Part shown: positions 1-5,542 of the stretch, piece after piece
Layout: every line of letters begins with the position of its first letter
How positions within the stretch are numbered: position 1 is the stretch's first letter
Assembly: GCA_017828835.1 (NCBI GenBank)
Contig: JAGAEK010000061.1
Coordinates: 1 to 15,014 of the forward strand
Direction: 5' to 3'
Length of the DNA: 15,014 nt
Origin: Oscillospiraceae bacterium
GTDB lineage: Bacteria; Bacillota; Clostridia; Oscillospirales; Ruminococcaceae
The notes under the pieces: generated by a model
The model's database searches: none
What the model saw: the letters and a program-made list of their open reading frames with translations, nothing else
What the model was told of the DNA's origin: nothing
Translations under genes and position numbers: made by a program

Positions 1-72
1 ACATAATTCAATATATATATTCAAGAGAACTTATAATAAAAACGATAAGAATCCGGGGTGAGCGGCGAAAAT

Positions 73-86
73 GTTAAAATTTTAAC
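73..86. repeat. 14-bp perfect palindrome in AT-rich intergenic DNA
   Basis: The sequence GTTAAAATTTTAAC is its own reverse complement. It lies in the 114-base non-coding stretch downstream of the DivIVA-like gene, which also has an AATATATATATT tract at 10-21. No gene or RNA is recognisable in 1-114. The palindrome could be a protein-binding site for a gene beyond the left edge, or simply chance in AT-rich DNA. Confidence 0.35.
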
Positions 87-96
87 AAATATTAAC

Positions 97-122
97 CAAA
101 ATAAAAACCGAGTTTTATTTTG
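97..122 (-). terminator. Weak A/T hairpin at the end of the DivIVA-like gene
   Basis: A perfect 10-bp inverted repeat (CAAAATAAAA at 97-106 and TTTTATTTTG at 113-122) surrounds a 6-base loop. On the minus strand it overlaps the stop codon of the coiled-coil gene, and its 3' arm is U-rich. The stem has only one G-C pair, so it is a poor match to a classical intrinsic terminator. It may only assist 3'-end formation. Confidence 0.3.
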
Positions 123-909
123 CCCATTTATCGACAAGTTTGTCAAGCAGATCAAAGGCGGTATCACAAAGGCCTTTTTTCTGAGACTGAACTGATCTTT
201 TCAGAGTACGGGGGAAAGAAGAGCGCGACGAACTGCCCAACTGAGATGTCGGGACGTCGATCCTGTTTATAGCGTTTGTTGTTACCGAATCGATATGGCT
301 CAGGCGGTCTTCGACTTCGAAGAGGGAAATCTTGACCAATGCGCGAAGGTCGTTGATCTCGTCGCGGAAGGAGGTGAGCTCCGCCTTGACGGAATCGGAT
401 TTTGAGTGGGCGTCTGAAATGATGGAAGACGCGCGTTTCTCGGCTTCCGAGACGATATTCGCCGCACTTTGGTTTGCCTGCTCGATGGTACGGTTGATTT
501 TCAGCGAGATTTTTTCATAGCTGCGGACCTTGGATTCGTATTCGTCGATTTTCAGTCTCAGCTGCTCGCAAAGTTCGGTTTGGATCGAAAGCTCGTGGCT
601 TTGAGTGTGGTTGATATTGCTTTGGTTTTGGAGCTCGTTTTTGAGATTTTCGAGAGAGGCGTTTGAATCCGAAAGTTTTTTCTCTTCGTCTTCGAGGCGT
701 ACGGACAACACGGAAATCTCATTTTTGCATTTACCGAGCTCGAGCTCGAGAGATTTGTTGATCTCTTCGAGACGTGAAATGTTATTTGTCAGGTCGCTTT
801 TTTCCTGTTCATATTTAGAAGACATACTGTCTATGTAAGCAAGCACGTCTTTTTTGTTGAAGCCGCCGAATGCGGAATTTCTGAAAACACCGTTATTTTC
901 TTCTGACAT
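115..909 (-). CDS. DivIVA-like coiled-coil protein
   Basis: A 264-residue protein, probably cytoplasmic, with no signal peptide or membrane span. The N-terminus (about residues 9-29) contains an FGGFNKKDVLAYIDSM stretch that resembles the short DivIVA N-terminal motif of Clostridia. Residues about 30-130 are rich in Glu, Lys, Leu and Ser with heptad-like spacing, as in a long coiled coil. Residues about 140-170 (EQANQSAANIVSEAEKRA region) resemble the Ala/Glu-rich second segment of DivIVA relatives. A low-complexity Ser-rich linker (about 218-240) leads to a short amphipathic C-terminal helix. DivIVA family members mark curved membranes and organise division, polar growth or sporulation; a role here is inferred from architecture only. 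The ATG start has a strong GGGAGGTG site 7 bases upstream. It is separated from mazF by a terminator and so is transcribed alone. Family assignment is moderately sure, function unknown. Confidence 0.7.
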   Translation of the reverse strand: MSEENNGVFRNSAFGGFNKKDVLAYIDSMSSKYEQEKSDLTNNISRLEEINKSLELELGKCKNEISVLSVRLEDEEKKLSDSNASLENLKNELQNQSNINHTQSHELSIQTELCEQLRLKIDEYESKVRSYEKISLKINRTIEQANQSAANIVSEAEKRASSIISDAHSKSDSVKAELTSFRDEINDLRALVKISLFEVEDRLSHIDSVTTNAINRIDVPTSQLGSSSRSSFPRTLKRSVQSQKKGLCDTAFDLLDKLVDKWAK

Positions 910-932
910 AACAATTTCACCTCCCGATATCT

Positions 933-977
933 ATTATATTTATAATACAACATATTCCGCAAAAAGTACAACATATT
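933..977 (-). promoter_or_regulatory. Promoter region of the DivIVA-like gene with an 11-bp direct repeat
   Basis: On the minus strand a consensus TATAAT lies at 938-933, about 24 bases before the ATG, and a second -10-like TATTAT at 947-942 lies 18 bases from TTGTAC (971-966). The sequence AATATGTTGTA occurs twice, at 956-946 and 977-967, exactly 21 bases apart, about two helical turns. The TTGTAC box falls inside the upstream copy. The copies may be a tandem operator or two overlapping promoter elements; which -10 is used cannot be decided by eye. Confidence 0.5.
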
Positions 978-992
978 TTTTAAAAAAAACAG

Positions 993-1034
993 AAAAAAAT
1001 AAAAAAATCCGCACGAAATACAAAACGTGCGGAT
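993..1034 (-). terminator. Rho-independent terminator of mazF
   Basis: A perfect 9-bp stem (ATCCGCACG at 1007-1015, CGTGCGGAT at 1026-1034) with a 10-base loop is followed on the minus strand by a U-rich tract of two runs of six and seven U residues broken by one A (1006-993). It starts 26 bases after the mazF stop codon. The plus strand lacks a T tract after the stem, so it acts on the minus strand. Confidence 0.9.
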
Positions 1035-1059
1035 AAAAGTATATAAAATGTCAATAAAA

Positions 1060-1413
1060 TTACTGATTTCCGTCAAGTCCGAAACTGATGGAAAGCGCAC
1101 GGTCGATACGCCCCATAGAATTTGTGTCGAGCTGCCCCATGCGTTCTTTCAGTCTCGTTTTGTCGATAGTACGGATCTGTTCCAGAAGCACGATCGAATC
1201 TTTTGAAAGGCCGCATCCGTTTGAACTGAGCTCTATATGAGTCGGAAGACGGGATTTGTCGTGCTGACTTGTTATTGCCGCAGCGATAACGGTAGGGCTG
1301 TATTTGTTTCCGACGTTGTTCTGTACTATAAGTACGGGACGGACTCCGCCCTGTTCCGAACCTACCACGGGGCTCAGATCAGCGTAATATATTTCACCGC
1401 GTTTAACGTTCAA
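1060..1413 (-). CDS. mazF: MazF/EndoA-type mRNA interferase toxin
   Basis: A 117-residue protein of the MazF/PemK family, sequence-specific endoribonucleases that cleave mRNA and cause growth arrest. The N-terminus NVKRGEIYYADLSPVVGSEQ and the following GGVRPVLIVQN closely match Bacillus EndoA (about 116 residues). Arg25 (GVRPV) and Thr48 (AAITSQ), the known catalytic pair of that family, are present, as is the conserved SIVLLEQIRTIDK segment. I place the start at a TTG (1413-1411), since it aligns with EndoA and has GGAG 10 bases upstream. A GTG three codons earlier would leave only one base after GGAG. The usual ribbon-helix-helix antitoxin gene is not upstream: only 128-137 non-coding bases separate this gene from the germination permease. 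A promoter and a terminator bracket it, so it looks like a single-gene unit. Family is very sure; the cognate antitoxin is unknown. Confidence 0.95.
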   Translation of the reverse strand: MNVKRGEIYYADLSPVVGSEQGGVRPVLIVQNNVGNKYSPTVIAAAITSQHDKSRLPTHIELSSNGCGLSKDSIVLLEQIRTIDKTRLKERMGQLDTNSMGRIDRALSISFGLDGNQ

Positions 1414-1512
1414 TTGAATCACACTCCGAGGATATTTTTTGAATGATACTGTTCCGACATAAATATGATTGTCTTAAAAATATCGAGTTATACAAAATTG
1501 CGGGTACATACC

Positions 1513-1542
1513 ATAATATTAAACAGACACGAAATTTGACAA
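1513..1542 (-). promoter_or_regulatory. Predicted housekeeping promoter of mazF
   Basis: On the minus strand TTGTCA (1542-1537) and TATTAT (1518-1513) are separated by 18 bases, each one mismatch from the sigma-A consensus. The -35 box begins 8 bases after the stop codon of the upstream permease gene, so mazF need not depend on the spore operon. The leader to the TTG start would be about 90 bases. Confidence 0.55.
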
Positions 1543-1550
1543 AGTATTTT

Positions 1551-2648
1551 TCAACGAAGTTTTTTTCTGATCCTGCCGATCAGAAATATCAGGGGGATCA
1601 GACCGAAGCAAAACGAAAGATGGATCGCGGGTATTACGAGTTCCGATATTTTTTGAAGAGAAAACGAGTCCCGGGCGATAACGAGCGACACGATGAAAGC
1701 GGAGAGTGCGCAAAAAGGAGTAAAAGGCGTTCTCGATTTTGTTTCGAAAACGGTTTTATATATTTCCGAAACGACGGTGAACATAGTCGCTAAGAATATA
1801 AAATCGGTGAACACCCATATTGCGATGACCGCGGGTTCTATCCTTTCGATGATGTTGAATATCGTAATGTTTTTTACCATGATAAAAAACGGGTTCTGCA
1901 TCTGAGTCAAAAATTCGGGACCTAAAACTCCGATGGTACAGACCATCAGCAACATAACGATGATACCGAAGAACAGCATACGTTTCACGATCATTTTTTT
2001 TAAATTCGGATAAGGGGATTTTTTAACGTATCCGGATAAAAACAGCGGATATATGAACACCGAAACGATGTTGATTATCGGTAGGGAGCCGATGATCACG
2101 GGAACAGTGTCTAACGGCGTTACCGGAAGCAGATTTTCGGGATTTATTTTAGAAGCCGAAAAAATAAATACCGAAAAAAGCGTCGTTAATAAGATCAGAT
2201 AAAAAATTTCTGCCGAGCGGGCGAGAGCTTGGGGTTTACCGAGAGCGGCAAAGAGAGCGATTATTGCGGTTATTGCTGAAAATAAAAATATATCGCCGTT
2301 TTTATAGACCGTTGAGAGCAGTCGTTCGGCGCCTACTCTCAAAATAAACCCGGAATAAAGCACCAGCCAGAATGAAAACAGGAGACATAAAAATTTACCG
2401 AGAGGTTTACCGCAGCAGCGTATTATTATATCCGCGAACCCCTCGCCGTCTGCACGGTTTTTAAAAAAGCGAAGGATAAACAGAAAAAACACGGTAAGGA
2501 ATGAGAACGCGGCAACAGGCGAAAGCCAGGAGGCTGAGCCGGCTGATTCAACGGATTGTTTGGGAACAAGGCGTATGAGCTGAGAAAGCAGACCGACGAA
2601 CATAAGCGTCATTAATTGTTTTGAAGATATTTTATTATTTTCATCCAA
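1551..2648 (-). CDS. gerKB: Spore germinant receptor B subunit (GerAB/GerKB family permease)
   Basis: A 365-residue integral membrane protein with about ten hydrophobic segments (roughly residues 12-30, 41-62, 84-106, 119-137, 145-164, 182-205, 222-243, 271-295, 311-326 and 336-357). It matches the endospore germination permease branch of the amino-acid/polyamine/organocation transporter superfamily. In known systems this subunit binds the nutrient germinant in the inner membrane of the spore and works with subunits A and C. Length is usual for the family. The start is a TTG, with AAAGGAA 9 bases upstream, and the gene overlaps the end of the C-subunit gene by 37 bases, which suggests translational coupling. 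It is third in an A-C-B operon. The germinant cannot be predicted. The symbol follows gerK-type order only. Confidence 0.88.
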   Translation of the reverse strand: MDENNKISSKQLMTLMFVGLLSQLIRLVPKQSVESAGSASWLSPVAAFSFLTVFFLFILRFFKNRADGEGFADIIIRCCGKPLGKFLCLLFSFWLVLYSGFILRVGAERLLSTVYKNGDIFLFSAITAIIALFAALGKPQALARSAEIFYLILLTTLFSVFIFSASKINPENLLPVTPLDTVPVIIGSLPIINIVSVFIYPLFLSGYVKKSPYPNLKKMIVKRMLFFGIIVMLLMVCTIGVLGPEFLTQMQNPFFIMVKNITIFNIIERIEPAVIAIWVFTDFIFLATMFTVVSEIYKTVFETKSRTPFTPFCALSAFIVSLVIARDSFSLQKISELVIPAIHLSFCFGLIPLIFLIGRIRKKLR

Positions 2649-3820
2649 AGCGTATCGTTCCTTTCTCGGCCGTTGAGTCGGCTTCCGATATCGTAAGTCC
2701 GTTCGATATCGGAAGAAACGGCGACGGTTATTTTAAGCGAGGGGAAAATTTCATTCCATTCTTCCCGTGAAACGTTGAATTTGAGCGGAGCACTCAACTG
2801 CAGTTTCTTTTCCAGATTCATAAAATCCGCCGACATATTTTGAGAAGCGTTTACGGCGTTTAAAATATAAGACGCTTCGGTTTGTGAAAGTTCGGTTTTG
2901 ATAAGTGACAGAAATTCGTGATCGGCTATGTCGATATCGGAAGACAATTCTTCTATATTTGCGCTAAGAGTGATATCGATTTTTATTTCGCTGAGTTTGT
3001 CGTCTTTATAAACAGGTGAAATTTTCGTTTTTTTCGGAGTTACTTTCAGTGTTGCGAGTCCGCCGTGGCCGTCGGAAAGCGCGACGTAATCGGTTTCGGC
3101 TTTATGCATCAGCAAATTCACGCCTTTTGAGGAGTCTTTGTCCAAAAATCCCGCAAGCCGGTCGTTTTTTATGACTGCATACCCGACGGGAGTCAAAGAA
3201 AAATCCGAGTTTTCGCTGTTGAAAGTTTTCTTTTCGTCTGACTTTATTGCAGAGATGACGGCGCACCCGTTATAGGCGAGGGACGAGGCGATCTCTCCGA
3301 AAGAAAATACGTAGCCATCCGACATAGTCGGGGCATCTTTTTTTATTGAATTCAGTATGTCGGTAACAGACGAGTTTTTACCGCTTGAACCGAATATTAT
3401 TTCGTCGGCGCGTTCGCTTTTCAGAATAAAAAGCGATATATCGAGCCTTGTGTCGATATCCCGTTTTATATAATCGATAATTTCCGATAATGAGGATTTT
3501 GCGGCGTCGAAGCCGATCAGGATATTTTCCGTGTGTGAGAAGAAGAGATGTTTTTTTTCGGCATAATTCTGAATCGCTTTGACAGCGAGTGCGGAGGTTT
3601 TTGCCGAATCGGAGATTATTGCGGGGGTATCGGTGTTCTGGTTTATACCGGAAGAGGCGGTAGCTGTTATCAAACCTTCGTCAAAATCAAATCCGATAGT
3701 CTGTATAAGCTCGAGACGGTCGATCTCGATATGATCGAGATAAATATTTCCCGAATTACATCCGGAAAAAGAGAGCAGGATAAAAGCCGAAAGAGTAAAC
3801 GCAATAAATTTTCTGCGCAT
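2612..3820 (-). CDS. gerKC: Spore germinant receptor C subunit, lipoprotein (GerAC/GerKC family)
   Basis: A 402-residue protein with a lipoprotein signal: positively charged MRRK, a hydrophobic core, and a lipobox ending at Cys21 (SFSGC). The mature N-terminus contains the family-typical DRLELIQTIGFDFDEG region (about 34-49), followed by alternating alpha/beta domains. The C-terminal third (about 270-400) contains the conserved region of long helices ending in a NGRERNDTLWMKI-like segment. GerAC proteins are lipid-anchored on the outer face of the spore inner membrane and are needed for receptor assembly and function. I chose the ATG at 3820 since AAAGGAG lies 9 bases upstream. The open frame extends further but there it overlaps the A-subunit gene. 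The gene starts 20 bases after the A-subunit stop and overlaps the B-subunit start. Confidence 0.9.
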   Translation of the reverse strand: MRRKFIAFTLSAFILLSFSGCNSGNIYLDHIEIDRLELIQTIGFDFDEGLITATASSGINQNTDTPAIISDSAKTSALAVKAIQNYAEKKHLFFSHTENILIGFDAAKSSLSEIIDYIKRDIDTRLDISLFILKSERADEIIFGSSGKNSSVTDILNSIKKDAPTMSDGYVFSFGEIASSLAYNGCAVISAIKSDEKKTFNSENSDFSLTPVGYAVIKNDRLAGFLDKDSSKGVNLLMHKAETDYVALSDGHGGLATLKVTPKKTKISPVYKDDKLSEIKIDITLSANIEELSSDIDIADHEFLSLIKTELSQTEASYILNAVNASQNMSADFMNLEKKLQLSAPLKFNVSREEWNEIFPSLKITVAVSSDIERTYDIGSRLNGRERNDTLWMKIIKYLQNN

Positions 3821-3840
3821 ATACTTGTTCTCCTTTACGT

Positions 3841-5375
3841 TTAAAACTGGTTGCGTTCGTTCGGAGTTTTCAGCGCGGGGTCGCGTCTTTTTGACAGCGA
3901 AAGCGGAGGACGTATGACGGCTTTGACGATGGATTTCATATTTGAGGAGGAAAACGGAGTCATATAAGCGACTCCGAAACTTTCGATACAGCAGAGCCGG
4001 TAGATAAAAAGCGACAATCCGACTGATAGCCCGAACATACCGAAAACGAGAGCTAAAACAGTCAGAATGAATCGCCATGCCCGGAGAGAGGCGGCGATAG
4101 CCTGATCGGGGATAGTATATCCGCTGACACCGGCGATCGCGATCACAATGACGATGACAGGGGAGGCGACTTTTGCTTCGACCGCGGACTGACCGACAAT
4201 AAGAGCGCCGATAATGCTAACGGTCTGGCCGACGGAATTCGGCAGCCGCAGACCTGCTTCCTGAAGCAGCTCGAAAGCCAAAAGCATACCCAAAGCCTCG
4301 GCGGCGGTCGAAAACGGTACGAACTGTTTTGATGAAATGATCGAAAGCATAAGTTTCGTAGGTATCATTTCATGATGGAAGGTAGCGACCGCGACGAAAA
4401 ACCCCGGAAGGAGAAGGGTAATGACGAGAGAGAAGTAGCGCAGCAGCGTTATCGCCGACGCGATTATAAATTTGTTCGAGTTATCCTCGGGCGTTTTAAA
4501 AAACTGGGCAAAGGTTGCCGGAGCGAGATACCCGAAAGGCAGACCGTCGACAAAGATACCGATCCGACCCTCTAAAAGATTCGAAGAAAATTTGTCGCAG
4601 CGTTCCGTGGTTATAAATTGAGGGAAAGAAGAGAAGGGGAAATCCGCGATACGCTCCTCGAAGCTTTCGGAAGAGAGTGCGCCGTCGATATCGATATTTG
4701 AGATTCGGGACTTTATTTTTTCGAGAGTATTGGGATTTGCGATACCGTTTAAATAAACGACGGCAACTTTGGTATTCGACTGCCGTCCTATAGTGAAATT
4801 CAAGCTTTTCAGTTCGGCATTTTTGATTTTTCGCCGTACGAGCGCAAGATTGATATTCAAAGACTCGACGAATCCGTCTTTTGCGCCTTTGACTATTTTT
4901 CTTCCGAAGGTTTTTCAACGTTACGGACGGCGGCGGATTTTATATCGAACGCAAGCAAAGTTTTCGTCGATCCGAATAAAACGCCGCAAAAACCGTTGAG
5001 GATATTTTCGGCGGCGGAGTCGAGGGAGAAGGTTTTATTGAACGGGAGCCGGTAAACTCCGCCTTCTTCGGCTTTTTTCAATGCCAAAGAAGGGGTGAGT
5101 CCGAAAAACGATTTTTTGTTCGACAGCGGTGCGATTATTTCTTTTGCTACTGCGGACGGATCCACAAGACCGTCGAAAAAGAAAATGTATACGGGCAATC
5201 GTTTGTCGTTGCCGGCGTAAATTTTGGACGTTTTGAAATCGGAACAACCGGAGAAAATATTTTTGACGTTATCAACGCAAAGATCGCCGGGGTATAACGG
5301 AGAGTTCGGTGGATGAGGGACCGAATCGTTTTTTAAAAAATTCAATTTTTTGAAAAAATCAATGATTTTACTCAA
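3841..5375 (-). pseudogene. gerKA: Spore germinant receptor A subunit (GerAA/GerKA family), split by a -1 frameshift
   Basis: Two frames together encode a full GerA-family protein of about 511 residues. The first (TTG start at 5375, AAAAGGAG 6 bases upstream) gives 160 residues of the soluble N-terminal domain and stops at TAG (4895-4893). Shifting back one base at AAAAA (4900-4896) continues without loss into IVKGAKDGFVESLNINLA and then the conserved FTIGRQSNTKVAVVYLNGIA stretch, followed by four to five membrane segments with the family's PFSTAAEALGMLLAFELLQE and LPNSVGQTVSIIGALIVGQS regions. GerAA subunits form the ligand-responsive channel-like part of the receptor. As read, the ribosome stops before the membrane domain, and the downstream part lacks a good ribosome site (only a TTG at 4860). 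This may be a true mutation, a phase-type slip, or a one-base sequencing/assembly error. The frame is otherwise intact and not decayed, and subunits B and C are whole. Confidence 0.85.
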
Positions 5376-5425
5376 AATAGTCTCCTTTTTGATTTGATTG
5401 AATAGTTTTTTTCGCTGAATAAGAG

Positions 5426-5455
5426 TATTATTTGCATAAAAGTAAAAAATATTTC
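5426..5455 (-). promoter_or_regulatory. Possible sigma-G-like promoter of the germinant receptor operon
   Basis: On the minus strand GAAATA (5455-5450) and AATAATA (5432-5426) are 17 bases apart. They resemble the forespore sigma-G pattern (about TGAATA and CATACTA) in 4 of 6 and 6 of 7 positions. Known gerA operons are sigma-G controlled. The region is very AT-rich, so a chance match is possible. The first gene starts about 50 bases downstream. Confidence 0.3.
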
Positions 5456-5464
5456 AAAAAACTC

Positions 5465-5493
5465 TTTAAAAAAACAATAAAATATAGTATAAT
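5465..5493 (+). promoter_or_regulatory. Predicted sigma-A promoter of the calcium ATPase gene
   Basis: TTTAAA (5465-5470, 4 of 6 matches to TTGACA) and a perfect TATAAT (5488-5493) are separated by 17 bases. The start point would be near 5500, about 43 bases before the GTG start. It is divergent from the germination operon. Confidence 0.65.
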
Positions 5494-5518
5494 GCAAGGG
5501 TTCACATGAACCGCAAGG
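5494..5518 (+). repeat. Inverted repeat flanked by GCAAGG direct repeats at the ATPase start point
   Basis: GGTTCA and TGAACC form an inverted repeat around a CA centre (5499-5512). The hexamer GCAAGG stands immediately on either side (5494-5499, sharing one base with the inverted repeat, and 5513-5518). It covers the predicted transcription start, where a bound repressor would block the polymerase. It could also form a small 5-bp hairpin in the leader mRNA. No named operator is matched. Confidence 0.4.
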
Positions 5519-5542
5519 ATATCTTCAAGGAGGATTCGCAAA

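Noticed and set aside
1411..1422. GTG start of mazF three codons upstream
   Set aside because: The GGAG element would be one base from GTG, too close. The TTG at 1413 fits both spacing and family alignment.
3821..4078. N-terminal extension of the GerAC gene to an upstream start at 4078
   Set aside because: It overlaps the conserved end of the GerAA gene in another frame. The ATG at 3820 has a good ribosome site and begins a proper lipoprotein signal.
4893..4914. Programmed -1 ribosomal frameshift in the GerAA gene
   Set aside because: A slip on AAA before TAG would restore the frame, but the heptamer before the stop is not a classical X XXY YYZ site, no downstream pseudoknot is evident, and GerAA genes are not known to need frameshifting. 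A one-base deletion or read error is simpler.
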